This document shows positions 15,801 through 23,780 of a DNA stretch of 64,000 nucleotides, in pieces. Source of the stretch: Halpernia frigidisoli (GTDB taxonomy: Bacteria > Bacteroidota > Bacteroidia > Flavobacteriales > Weeksellaceae); NCBI RefSeq assembly GCF_900113805.1, contig NZ_FOQT01000002.1, forward strand, positions 186,001 to 250,000. The letters are read 5' to 3'. Positions within the stretch are counted from its first letter, which is position 1. Each line of letters opens with the position of its first letter. The translations under genes were made by a program, and so were the position numbers. The notes under the pieces are model-generated. The model did no database searches, was not told the DNA's origin, and saw only the letters and a list, made by a program, of their open reading frames with translations.

Positions 15801-15826
15801 TGTTAGTTTTAGCCTTTGATAGCAAG

Positions 15827-15834
15827 CAAATTTA
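15827..15834 (-). promoter_or_regulatory. Putative -7 promoter element before pglE
   Basis: TAAATTTG on the minus strand matches TAnnTTTG, 27 bases before the ATG at 15800. It could allow transcription of pglE, the oxidoreductase and rmlC separate from the rest of the locus. Confidence 0.4.
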
Positions 15835-15835
15835 A

Positions 15836-15897
15836 TAAAATTTTAACGAATAAGACGTTTTCTCGTGTATTAATATTAAATATACGTTAAAATTTTA
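15836..15897. repeat. 13-bp perfect inverted repeat upstream of pglE
   Basis: Arms TAAAATTTTAACG at 15836-15848 and its reverse complement at 15885-15897, separated by 36 bases. The left arm directly abuts the -7 element at 15827-15834, covering the place of the upstream promoter region. A regulator site or a hairpin are both possible; the gap from 15801 to 15974 holds no gene. Confidence 0.5.
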
Positions 15898-15974
15898 GTA
15901 AAAGTTTATACAAAATAACATATATTTAGTAAAAAAAAATAAGAATCATTAAAAATCAGTTATTTAAGTATAGA

Positions 15975-16523
15975 TTATAGAAAAACTGTTTTCCATATTA
16001 TTTTTAAATCTAATAAAAAAGTTCTGTTATAATAGTAATCCAGATTGATTTTCACCTTATCGGGGAACAAAATTTCATCATTATACTTCAAAGGATTGTC
16101 CATTTTGTTTAAAAGATCATCTTCATCTTTATATTTCATCGACGCTTCAGAAGTTAAACCGGGTTTTAGTTTTAAGATCAATCTTTCCTCACTTTTTAAA
16201 AGATCATAATAACCTGAAATATCCGGTCTTGGACCAACAAAACTCATATCTCCTATTAAAATATTGATCAGTTGTGGAAGTTCATCGAGTTTCGTTTTCC
16301 TTAAAAACAAACCATAAGGTGAAATAATACGCGTTTTCGGATGAACAGTTTTTATTTTAAAAATGGTGAATAATTCACCAAACTGTCCTACTCTCTTCTG
16401 CAAAAAAATGCCGAAAGAGTTGGTGTCAAAACTGGCAGTTAATATCAACAGCGAAATCAGCGGCCATAAAAAAAACAGCGCTAAAAGTGAAAATAGAATA
16501 TCAAATATCCTTTTAATTATCAT
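15975..16523 (-). CDS. Bacterial sugar transferase (polyprenyl-phosphate phosphoglycosyl transferase)
   Basis: A 182-residue monotopic phosphoglycosyl transferase of the PF02397 family. It has one N-terminal hydrophobic re-entrant helix (residues ~5-30), then QKRVGQFGELFTIFKIKT, the catalytic pair Asp80-Glu81 in KLDELPQLINIL and GDMSFVGPRPD. Such enzymes move a sugar-1-phosphate from a UDP-sugar to undecaprenyl phosphate and so start a repeat unit. It is inserted between PglD (overlap 11 bases) and PglE. The C-terminal part diverges from PglC (no GITGWAQINGRN motif; KPGLTSEASM instead), so its sugar is probably different. Confidence 0.85.
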   Translation of the reverse strand: MIIKRIFDILFSLLALFFLWPLISLLILTASFDTNSFGIFLQKRVGQFGELFTIFKIKTVHPKTRIISPYGLFLRKTKLDELPQLINILIGDMSFVGPRPDISGYYDLLKSEERLILKLKPGLTSEASMKYKDEDDLLNKMDNPLKYNDEILFPDKVKINLDYYYNRTFLLDLKIIWKTVFL

Positions 16524-17112
16524 CGTTTATTTTAATAATTTTTGCAGGATTTCCTACCGCAACAGAATAATCAGGCAAATCATTTAAAACAACTGCGCCC
16601 GCGCCAATAACACACCATTTCCCGATATTAACTTGCTGGATAACATTTGCACCAATTCCCAGATGCGTACCTTCACCTACTTTTACCTGACCGGCCAAAC
16701 ATGCTTTTGGAGAAATATGCACAAAATCTGATATTATACAATCATGCTCTACCACAGCATTTGTATTAATAATACAATGTTTTCCGATGATTGCGCCTGC
16801 ACCGATCGAACTGTTTGGCATGACCACTGTTCCTGAATCTATTTTGGCAAAATTTGAAATTGAAGCAGTCTGATGGTAGGCAGAAATATAATTTAAACCA
16901 TATAATTCTGAAATCTTTTTTCTGCTTTTATTATCACCAATAGAGATAATCGTGTCTTCTAAAGGGATTTTTCTATCATTTTTAAAAACAGGAATATTAT
17001 AGATTTCTGAAACCAAAGGATCATCGTCCAAAATTTTATCAATTTTTTGACCGTTTAATGTTAATAAATCGATGATTACTTTACAATGTCCGCCTGCGCC
17101 AAATAATATCAT
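16513..17112 (-). CDS. pglD: PglD-like UDP-4-amino-sugar N-acetyltransferase
   Basis: A 199-residue two-domain enzyme: an N-terminal Rossmann-like UDP-sugar-binding part (MILFGAGGHCKVIIDLL ... ISIGDNKSRKKI) and a C-terminal left-handed beta-helix of hexapeptide repeats ending GNPAKIIKI. His123 in NAVVEHDCII corresponds to the catalytic base of Campylobacter PglD. It acetylates the 4-amino group made by PglE. It overlaps the pglC-like gene by four bases and the next transferase gene by 11, pointing to translational coupling. Confidence 0.88.
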   Translation of the reverse strand: MILFGAGGHCKVIIDLLTLNGQKIDKILDDDPLVSEIYNIPVFKNDRKIPLEDTIISIGDNKSRKKISELYGLNYISAYHQTASISNFAKIDSGTVVMPNSSIGAGAIIGKHCIINTNAVVEHDCIISDFVHISPKACLAGQVKVGEGTHLGIGANVIQQVNIGKWCVIGAGAVVLNDLPDYSVAVGNPAKIIKINDDN

Positions 17113-17717
17113 AAGCTGCTTCCTTTAAATACATCCACACTTTTGCCGGTTTCCTGATAAATTCCGTGAGAGATCAACACTTTTTTTATTGTAAAAATAA
17201 TAATTTTCAGATCTGTAAAAAAGGATAAATTTTCGACATACCAAACATCAAGTTCAAACTTTTTTTCCCAGGAAATGGCATTCCGCCCGTTGATCTGTGC
17301 CCAGCCGGTAATTCCGGGTTTTACTAAATGTCTTTTTTTCTGCTCAGAATTATAAAGCGGTAAATATTCAGGTAAAAGTGGCCGCGGTCCGACAAAACTC
17401 ATATCTCCTTTGATAACATTAAGAAGCTGTGGGATTTCATCTAAAGAAGTTTGCCGAATGATTTTCCCCAATTTTGTAGTGCGGTTTTCGTCTGGTAAAA
17501 GATGTCCGTATTTATCTTTTTGATTCGTCATTGTTTTAAATTTAACAATAAAAAACATTTCATCATTTTTACCTGGACGGCGCTGAAAGAAAAAAGGATT
17601 GCCTCGGTTGCAGATGATGAGAAAAATTGTAATTATCAGAAAAACCGGCAATAAAATGATAAATGCAACAACCGAAAAAATAAAATCTGCTAAAGGTTTA
17701 ATGACGCTTTTATACAT
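17109..17717 (-). CDS. pglC: PglC-like phospho-N-acetylbacillosamine transferase
   Basis: A 202-residue monotopic phosphoglycosyl transferase. After the N-terminal hydrophobic helix come QRRPGKNDEMFFIVKFKTM, the catalytic Asp93-Glu94 in TSLDEIPQLLNVIKGDMSF, VGPRPLLPEYLPLYN and KPGITGWAQINGRNAISW. These are nearly word-for-word the motifs of C. jejuni PglC, which transfers phospho-diNAcBac to undecaprenyl phosphate at the inner membrane. The immediately following PglD and nearby PglE support the same sugar here. It starts 22 bases after the WecA-like gene. Confidence 0.9.
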   Translation of the reverse strand: MYKSVIKPLADFIFSVVAFIILLPVFLIITIFLIICNRGNPFFFQRRPGKNDEMFFIVKFKTMTNQKDKYGHLLPDENRTTKLGKIIRQTSLDEIPQLLNVIKGDMSFVGPRPLLPEYLPLYNSEQKKRHLVKPGITGWAQINGRNAISWEKKFELDVWYVENLSFFTDLKIIIFTIKKVLISHGIYQETGKSVDVFKGSSL

Positions 17718-17738
17718 TTTAGATTTTAAAGATAAATT

Positions 17739-18734
17739 TTAAAGCTTTAGATTCTTTTTAATTGCTGTTTTCAAAAATAGGTAAAATATAAAAGCGATGA
17801 TCATGAGGACGATAAATATCCAATAATTTGCTGAAGAAGTTTTAATTACGACAAAACAAATCAAAGTTTGAATCAATGCATAAATTACGCTGATCATTCG
17901 GTGATCGATCTTTTTTTCGTTCGCAAAAAGCTGGTACAAATGTCTTCTGTGTGGTTTAAAAATATTTTCCTTCATTTTTAAACGTTCCAAAATGGTAATA
18001 ATTACGTCCAGACCATAAACTGCAAGGAAAAGAATGTATTTAAAATCGCCGGTTTTTATGATCAATAAACCCAAAAGTGCCACTATCCAAAACGCGATTC
18101 CCAAACTTCCAACATCGCCCATAAAGCATTTTGCCCCTTTTCTAAAATTAAAAAACAGAAAAACCGCGCTCGCTAAAATTGGAAAAATAATAAAATTATT
18201 ATCCGTGAAATTTATTTGAAATTCATTTACGTAAAGCAAAGCGCCTAATACGACCAAACTGTAAAAGCCCGTGATACCATTAATACCGTCCATAAAATTA
18301 AAGGCATTTAAAATACCGATGATCAAAATGTAAAAAACAGGAATCAGCCAAAAAGGAGCGATTTGAAAAGCATTTATAAAATAAAGCAAAAGAGAAACGG
18401 AAACAAAATGGAAAATAAGTCTTATTTTACTGGAAAGATCCATCAGATCATCCACAAAACTTATCCCGCAGATCAAAAAAAGACCGGCTCCAAAAATTAA
18501 AAAATCATTTAAATAATAAATTTCTGATGAAGTCTCATCATTTTTTAAAAACAGTTTAGTCGCTAAGAAAAATAAAAACGCAAGCGGAAAAATAACACCG
18601 CCACCACGAAGTGTAATTTCAGTATGAGAACTTCTCTCATTAGGTTTATCGATGATATTAAACTTATTAGCCACTTTAAAATAAAGTAACATCGAGATAA
18701 AAAGTAAAACCGCAACAACTAAATATAAAATCAT
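17739..18734 (-). CDS. WecA/WbpL-type polyprenyl-phosphate N-acetylhexosamine-1-phosphate transferase
   Basis: A 331-residue polytopic membrane protein of the MraY/WecA superfamily with about 10-11 membrane segments. Signature motifs are SSHTEITLRGGG, Asp95-Asp96 in SFVDDLMDLS, NAFNFMDGING with Asp149, CFMGDVGSLG and FKPHRRHLYQ, the last resembling the basic motif that reads the N-acetylated sugar. It would link a HexNAc-1-phosphate to undecaprenyl phosphate. Its position right after the FucNAc genes and WbuB recalls wbpL in Pseudomonas O-antigen loci. A separate -7 element lies 40 bases upstream. Confidence 0.9.
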   Translation of the reverse strand: MILYLVVAVLLFISMLLYFKVANKFNIIDKPNERSSHTEITLRGGGVIFPLAFLFFLATKLFLKNDETSSEIYYLNDFLIFGAGLFLICGISFVDDLMDLSSKIRLIFHFVSVSLLLYFINAFQIAPFWLIPVFYILIIGILNAFNFMDGINGITGFYSLVVLGALLYVNEFQINFTDNNFIIFPILASAVFLFFNFRKGAKCFMGDVGSLGIAFWIVALLGLLIIKTGDFKYILFLAVYGLDVIITILERLKMKENIFKPHRRHLYQLFANEKKIDHRMISVIYALIQTLICFVVIKTSSANYWIFIVLMIIAFIFYLFLKTAIKKNLKL

Positions 18735-18773
18735 TTTTTAAAACTTATAAAGATTTTTTTCGAAGGATATGCT

Positions 18774-18781
18774 CAAATGTA
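18774..18781 (-). promoter_or_regulatory. Putative -7 promoter element before the WecA-like gene
   Basis: TACATTTG on the minus strand matches TAnnTTTG in the 87-base gap after wbuB, one of the few wide gaps in the locus; start site near 18767. Confidence 0.4.
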
Positions 18782-18821
18782 AAAGCAATTAAACAGAATT
18801 CCTGATAAAATTTTTTCTACC

Positions 18822-20021
18822 TTATTTATCCATCAAATTTACCAGATCATTCAACAATTTATCCCGTCCAAAATTTTTATTAAAATAATCAGAAGCTCTT
18901 TTACCCATTTCGTCTCTCTCTGCTGTTGATAAATAATACAACTTTTCAATATTTTGCGCTAAAGTTTGAAAATCTTCCGCCGGTGATACAAAACCACATT
19001 CTCCCTTTTCCACAACTTTTGCACCTTCTCCGTTTAAAGAAGCAATTATTGGTTTCTCACAAGCCAAATAAGACTGAAGTTTGGACGGAATAGTCAATGC
19101 GAAAATTTCATCCTTTTTAAGTGAAAGTACCAGCGCGTCGGCCGATGCAAAATAATGCGGCATTTCTGTCGCGGGAAAAGATCCTAAAAGGAACACTTCA
19201 TTTTTAAGATTTTTTTCCAAAATCAATTTCTCTATCTGAACACGGTTTCTGCCGTCTCCAAGGAAAATCCACTTGACAGGAATTGATCTATTCCTCAAAA
19301 TTTCAGCTGCATTTATAAGCGTTTCAAGACTTTGCGCTTCACCAAGATTACCGGCAAACATGATACGAAAACCATCAGGCATTGTTTGCTCAATTCTTGC
19401 AGAAACTGATTCTTTTTTGTAAAAATTTTCGGTTGTATTTGGGTAAAAAACAATCTTTTCTGCGGGTACGTCCTGTTTTAAAATATATTCTTTAAAACCT
19501 TTTGACTGAACCAAAACTTTTTCCGCTTTTCTGTAAATTAATCTGGTTATTTTATCAAAAAATGAAATGATATATTTATTTTTAATACCACCGGCAGAAT
19601 ATAAACTTTGAGGCCAAAGATCCTGAACCCAAAAATAATAGGGTGCTTTAAATTTTTTTGATGCCTTTATTGCAGGAAGTCCCACCGTGACAGGCGAAAG
19701 ACCATAAACCAATATTTGATCAAAATTTTCTGTAATTTGGGAGACTTTCATCCAGCCAAAAATAACGAAAGAAATGTAATTTATAAAAAGACTGATGCCA
19801 TTTTGCTTTCTTGGAAGGAGTTTTGACCGATAAATTTTAATGCCATTCCATATTTCATCTTTACTGTTGAACGAATATCCTTCATAAAATTCGCCTTGTG
19901 GATAATTTGGAACACCAGTTAAAACACTCACCTCATGCCCTTTTTCTACAAGTCCTAGTGCAATATCATTTATTTTAAAGCTTTCAGGGAAAAAATACTG
20001 AGAAATAATTAAAATTTTCAT
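18822..20021 (-). CDS. wbuB: WbuB-type glycosyltransferase family 4 (predicted L-FucNAc transferase)
   Basis: A 399-residue GT-B enzyme. The N-terminal KILIISQYFFPESFKINDIA and GHEVSVLTGVPNYPQGEFYEGY are the usual WbuB opening, and the C-terminal nucleotide-binding domain includes FRIMFAGNLGEAQSLETLI and ALVLSLKKDEIFALTIPSKLQSYLA. In E. coli O26 wbuB directly follows fnlA-fnlB-fnlC and is the L-FucNAc transferase; the same neighbourhood is found here. It begins directly after the stop of the reductase gene (20022). Acceptor sugar is unknown. Confidence 0.85.
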   Translation of the reverse strand: MKILIISQYFFPESFKINDIALGLVEKGHEVSVLTGVPNYPQGEFYEGYSFNSKDEIWNGIKIYRSKLLPRKQNGISLFINYISFVIFGWMKVSQITENFDQILVYGLSPVTVGLPAIKASKKFKAPYYFWVQDLWPQSLYSAGGIKNKYIISFFDKITRLIYRKAEKVLVQSKGFKEYILKQDVPAEKIVFYPNTTENFYKKESVSARIEQTMPDGFRIMFAGNLGEAQSLETLINAAEILRNRSIPVKWIFLGDGRNRVQIEKLILEKNLKNEVFLLGSFPATEMPHYFASADALVLSLKKDEIFALTIPSKLQSYLACEKPIIASLNGEGAKVVEKGECGFVSPAEDFQTLAQNIEKLYYLSTAERDEMGKRASDYFNKNFGRDKLLNDLVNLMDK

Positions 20022-20867
20022 TTAGTAAAAATAGAGGTGTTCAGATTCTATCCAGTTTTTCATTTCTGAAATCATCTTCTCATAAGACGGCACATCGTAA
20101 GTGATTTTTTCTGATTTTTGAAAAGATTTATCTACAATTTTACCATCGTAAGGATTGATCGTAATATTATCTTTTTTGAATGTTTCTTTAAATAAACTGG
20201 TTAGATCAAATTTATTTATAGGAATTCCGTTTGTCAAATGTACTAAACCTTGCGCAGGATTTTCAAGAAGAAAAGCAATTGCTTTAGCAAGTTCCAGGGT
20301 TGTTACACCGCTCCAGACAGCAGAAGAATAACCGTTAATTTCTCCATTTTGCGCCATGAACCAGTTGAAAAGTCCGATGCCATTTTTATTTAGATCAGGA
20401 CCAATTATTGAAGTTCTGACTGTTAAATCTTTTGCATTTTCCAATTCTCCTAACGCTTTTGATTGCGCATAAAAACCTTCACCATCTTTTATGTCACTTT
20501 CAGAATAATTACCTTTTTTTCCATTAAAAACACAATCTGTACTGATGTGGATAATTTTTGTGGAAGTATTTTTTGTAATTTCTTCTAAAAAATGAGGAAA
20601 ATAACTGTTGAACCAAATTGCTTTTGCAGGATGATCTTCTGCATCTTTATTTAAAATTCCTACACAATTGATGACGACATCAAATTTCTCTTTTTTTAAA
20701 AGACCTTTTAATTTTTGAGTATCAGAAACATCAATGTTGAAAACAGCAGCATTTTCATCTACATTTCGTGCTATACCAAAAACCTTTAAAGTTTCAATCT
20801 TATTTAAATATCTAAAAATAACATGCCCCGCCATTCCTTTGATGCCAATTACTAATACCTTTTTCAT
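20022..20867 (-). CDS. fnlB: RmlD-like reductase of the UDP-L-FucNAc pathway (FnlB/CapF role)
   Basis: A 281-residue short-chain dehydrogenase beginning MKKVLVIGIKGMAGHVIFRYL, with VVINCVGILN, ISTDCVFNGKKGNYSE and the Y-x-x-x-K pair in FYAQSKALGE. In Fnl/Cap/Wbj pathways the middle enzyme reduces the 4-keto group to give UDP-6-deoxy-TalNAc, which the FnlC-type epimerase converts to UDP-L-FucNAc. An upstream ATG at 20879 exists, but the ATG at 20867 forms a TAATG overlap with the previous stop and gives the normal Rossmann start, so it is chosen. It is shorter than CapF, which carries an extra cupin domain. Confidence 0.78.
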   Translation of the reverse strand: MKKVLVIGIKGMAGHVIFRYLNKIETLKVFGIARNVDENAAVFNIDVSDTQKLKGLLKKEKFDVVINCVGILNKDAEDHPAKAIWFNSYFPHFLEEITKNTSTKIIHISTDCVFNGKKGNYSESDIKDGEGFYAQSKALGELENAKDLTVRTSIIGPDLNKNGIGLFNWFMAQNGEINGYSSAVWSGVTTLELAKAIAFLLENPAQGLVHLTNGIPINKFDLTSLFKETFKKDNITINPYDGKIVDKSFQKSEKITYDVPSYEKMISEMKNWIESEHLYFY

Positions 20868-21985
20868 TATTTGTCCCAAATTACTTTATTGACGATCGAC
20901 GTGTAACTCTGAATCACTTTTATAACGCGGTCAGAAGTATTTTTTACTTCATATTCAAAAGGTTGTTTAATATCAACATCAAATAAACCTTTCGCAATTT
21001 CTATGGAATTAAGCATTTGATCCTTCGAAATTCCACCAAGAACAATTGTTCCCGCGTCGATTGCTTCCGGTCTTTCGGTACTTGTACGAATACTTACGGC
21101 AGGAAAACCCATCATCGCAGATTCTTCGCTAATAGTCCCGCTGTCAGAAAGTACAATAAAAGACTGGCGCTGAAGTTCAACATAATCAAAAAATCCAAGC
21201 GGCGCAACGTTTTGTACTAAAGGATGAAACTTAATATTATTTTTTTCGATCCTGTTTTTTGTCCGGGGATGCGTAGAAAATATGACCGGCATATTGTATT
21301 TTTCCGCCACAGCATTTATAGATTCTGCTAAAACCTCAAAATTATTTCCAAGATCAATATTCTCTTCACGATGAGCGCTTACCACAATGTACTTTTCCTT
21401 CTGAAGATTAAGTCGGCTTACGACATCGCTGCTTTTTATTTTTGAATCGTATTTTTTTAACACTTCAAGCAGCGGTGAACCCGTTACAAAAACGTGGTCT
21501 TTGCGAAAACCTTCGCTCAAAAGGTATCTGCGGCTGTTTTCTGTGTAAGTTAAATTTATATCACTGATATGATCGGAAATTTTTCTGTTAATTTCTTCCG
21601 GAACATTCTGATCAAAACATCTGTTTCCTGCTTCCATGTGAAAAATAGGAATTTTTAATCTTTTTGCGGCGATCGTACTTAAAACGCTGTTTGTATCACC
21701 TAAAACCAATAATGCATCCGGTTTTTCTTTAGATAAAATATCGTAGGATTTTGAAATCACATTTCCGATAGTTTCGCCTAAATGTTCTCCTGCAACATTC
21801 AAAAAATAATTCGGTTTGCGAAGTTCAAGATCTTCGAAGAAAATTTCGTTCAATTCATAGTCGTAATTTTGACCTGTGTGAATTAAAACATGATCAAAAT
21901 ACTGATCACACTTTTTTATACATTCTGCCAATCTGATGATTTCCGGGCGCGTGCCCAAAATTGTGGCAACTTTTATCTTACTCAT
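20867..21985 (-). CDS. fnlC: UDP-HexNAc 2-epimerase, FnlC/CapG type (WecB family)
   Basis: A 372-residue non-hydrolysing UDP-N-acetylhexosamine 2-epimerase. The recognisable motifs are ILGTRPEIIRLAECI, HTGQNYDYELNEIFF, HMEAGNRCFDQNVPEEINR, SAHREENIDLG and SDSGTISEESAMMGFPAVSIR, the last being the UDP-binding glycine/Glu loop. Lying between the CapE-type dehydratase and the RmlD-like reductase, it fits the C2-epimerase of UDP-L-FucNAc synthesis better than WecB itself, which makes UDP-ManNAc. The TAATG junction with the next gene indicates coupling. Confidence 0.85.
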   Translation of the reverse strand: MSKIKVATILGTRPEIIRLAECIKKCDQYFDHVLIHTGQNYDYELNEIFFEDLELRKPNYFLNVAGEHLGETIGNVISKSYDILSKEKPDALLVLGDTNSVLSTIAAKRLKIPIFHMEAGNRCFDQNVPEEINRKISDHISDINLTYTENSRRYLLSEGFRKDHVFVTGSPLLEVLKKYDSKIKSSDVVSRLNLQKEKYIVVSAHREENIDLGNNFEVLAESINAVAEKYNMPVIFSTHPRTKNRIEKNNIKFHPLVQNVAPLGFFDYVELQRQSFIVLSDSGTISEESAMMGFPAVSIRTSTERPEAIDAGTIVLGGISKDQMLNSIEIAKGLFDVDIKQPFEYEVKNTSDRVIKVIQSYTSIVNKVIWDK

Positions 21986-22003
21986 AGTATTTCGACTTAA
22001 TTT

Positions 22004-23002
22004 TTAATCCTGAAAAAGATCCAGCTTTTTTAGTAGAATTTTCACGCCTTCGACATTTTCTCTTTGTGTATTGTGAGAATTGTAATCTTCAACTTCTGGT
22101 AAAACCTCACTTCCTTCAGAAAAATATTTGGCATAATTCAGATCTCTGTTATCGGCCGGAATTCTATAAAAATCACCCATATCTTCTGCTTTTATCATTT
22201 CTTCACGGGTGCAAAGCGTTTCATAAAGTTTTTCACCGTGACGCGTTCCTATTATTTTTACTGTATTTTTAGCATTTTTCAATTCTAATACAGCTTTTGC
22301 CAGATCACCAATTGTGGCAGCCGGCGCTTTATTAACAAAAAGATCGCCTGCATTTCCGTTTTCAAAAGCGAAAAGTACTAATTCTACGGCTTCATCCAGC
22401 GACATTAAAAATCTTGTCATGTTTGGATCAGTGATCGTTATATCCTGTCCAGTCTCGATCTGGTTTAAAAATAATGGAATTACTGAACCGCGAGATGCCA
22501 TCACATTTCCATAACGGGTAAGGCAAACTGTGGTTTCTGTTAAATTTCTGGCTTCCGCAACAGCTACTTTTTCCATCATTGCTTTTGAGATTCCCATTGC
22601 ATTAATCGGATAAGCGGCCTTATCTGTGGAAAGACAGATCACTTTCTGAACTTTATTTTGAGCTGCAGCGCGGATCACATTTTGTGTTCCAACAACATTT
22701 GTTTTCACAGCTTCCATGGGGAAAAATTCACAGGAAGGAACCTGTTTTAAGGCTGCGGCATGAAAAACGTAATCTACATCTCTTGCGGCATACTCAACAC
22801 TATTGAAATCGCGCACATCGCCGATGTAATATTTAATTTTATCATTTTTATAAAAATTCCTCATGTCATCCTGCTTTTTTTCATCACGTGAAAAAATACG
22901 GATCTCTTTAAAATGATCAGTTTGCAGAAATCTGTTTAGTACAGCAGTTCCGAATGAACCTGTACCGCCAGTGATCAGGAGGGTTTTATCTTTAATTTTC
23001 AT
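22004..23002 (-). CDS. fnlA: UDP-GlcNAc 4,6-dehydratase/5-epimerase (FnlA/CapE type)
   Basis: A 332-residue soluble extended SDR: LLITGGTGSFGTAVLNRFL binds NAD, RIFSRDEKKQDDMRNFY follows, then HAAALKQVPSCEFFPMEA and STDKAAYPINAMGISKAMME, where Tyr of the usual Y-x-x-x-K is replaced by Met as in CapE/FlaA1-type enzymes. It starts the route from UDP-GlcNAc to UDP-L-FucNAc. The open frame extends to 23101 inside the hisF-like gene, but the ATG at 23002 gives the normal N-terminus and lies four bases after that gene's stop. The longer 644-residue dehydratase at 44294 is a distinct, membrane-bound type. Confidence 0.87.
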   Translation of the reverse strand: MKIKDKTLLITGGTGSFGTAVLNRFLQTDHFKEIRIFSRDEKKQDDMRNFYKNDKIKYYIGDVRDFNSVEYAARDVDYVFHAAALKQVPSCEFFPMEAVKTNVVGTQNVIRAAAQNKVQKVICLSTDKAAYPINAMGISKAMMEKVAVAEARNLTETTVCLTRYGNVMASRGSVIPLFLNQIETGQDITITDPNMTRFLMSLDEAVELVLFAFENGNAGDLFVNKAPAATIGDLAKAVLELKNAKNTVKIIGTRHGEKLYETLCTREEMIKAEDMGDFYRIPADNRDLNYAKYFSEGSEVLPEVEDYNSHNTQRENVEGVKILLKKLDLFQD

Positions 23003-23006
23003 AATC

Positions 23007-23768
23007 TTATGTGAATAATATTTCTTTTTCTTCTTTATTTGGATAGTTGATGAGAACCGCTTTATATTTTCCTTTAAATAAAAATAAACTGCCCGCTGCA
23101 ACGCCCACTATTTTTTGCTCTTTTATTACTATCGCTAGATCGTCCAAAGAACCTGCGCCACCCAAAAATGTCATGGGCAAGGTACTCATTTCCCGTGATT
23201 TTTTTAATAATACCAGATCAAAACCTGTCATTTCCCCATCTTTGTCAATCGAATTTATCACGATCTCGCCTGCACCTGATTTTTCAGCTTTCATTATAAA
23301 ATCAAAAGGGTCAATTCCGGTCGATTTTTTCCCGTTATGCGTATAAACTTCATAACCGCCAAACAGTTTTTTCTTTATGTCTAAAACAATTACCACACTT
23401 TGAGATCCAACGCGTTCAGCGATTTCAGTGATCAATTTTGGGTTTTGCAAAACCGCGGACGATAATGCAACTTTTTCTATTCCTAAATTTAGAATTCGCT
23501 GCGCCTGTTCATAATTTTTTATACCGCCGCCATAACAAACAGGCATTCTTGACTGACTTGCTATCCGCTGAATTAAACTAAAATCTGGTTCAATATTTTT
23601 TACCGTAGCATCAAAATCAAAAATAACCAGTTCATCTGCCTCCTTTTCATTAAATATTTTTACTGCGTTTATAGGATCTCCAATGTATTTTGGATTCTTA
23701 AAATTTACAGTTTTAACCAAACCATTTTCATGCAGTAAAAGACTGGGAATAATCCGAGGTTTTAGCAT
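23007..23768 (-). CDS. HisF-like ammonia-channel subunit of a sugar amidation system (WbuZ role)
   Basis: A 253-residue TIM barrel of the HisF family with normal length and phosphate-binding loops (PVCYGGGIKNYEQ, MTFLGGAGSLDDL). In true HisF the N-terminus reads xIPCLDV with catalytic Asp11; here it reads RIIPSLLLHENG, so the Asp is lost, whereas the second Asp (VVIVLDIKK) is kept. This argues against imidazole-glycerol-phosphate synthesis. Together with the HisH and WbuX-like genes just upstream it should conduct ammonia to a sugar amidotransferase, as assigned to HisF2 in P. aeruginosa O5 and WbuZ in E. coli. Confidence 0.85.
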   Translation of the reverse strand: MLKPRIIPSLLLHENGLVKTVNFKNPKYIGDPINAVKIFNEKEADELVIFDFDATVKNIEPDFSLIQRIASQSRMPVCYGGGIKNYEQAQRILNLGIEKVALSSAVLQNPKLITEIAERVGSQSVVIVLDIKKKLFGGYEVYTHNGKKSTGIDPFDFIMKAEKSGAGEIVINSIDKDGEMTGFDLVLLKKSREMSTLPMTFLGGAGSLDDLAIVIKEQKIVGVAAGSLFLFKGKYKAVLINYPNKEEKEILFT

Positions 23769-23780
23769 AAAAGCGTTTTT

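Noticed and set aside
15836-15897. Invertible promoter switch as in Bacteroides capsule loci
   Set aside because: The segment between the arms is only 36 bases and the -7 element is outside it; no invertase gene is in the window. Kept only as a regulatory-site candidate.
23003-23101. Longer start for the fnlA gene at 23101
   Set aside because: The extra 33 residues come from the 3' end of the hisF-like gene and precede a normal Rossmann start.
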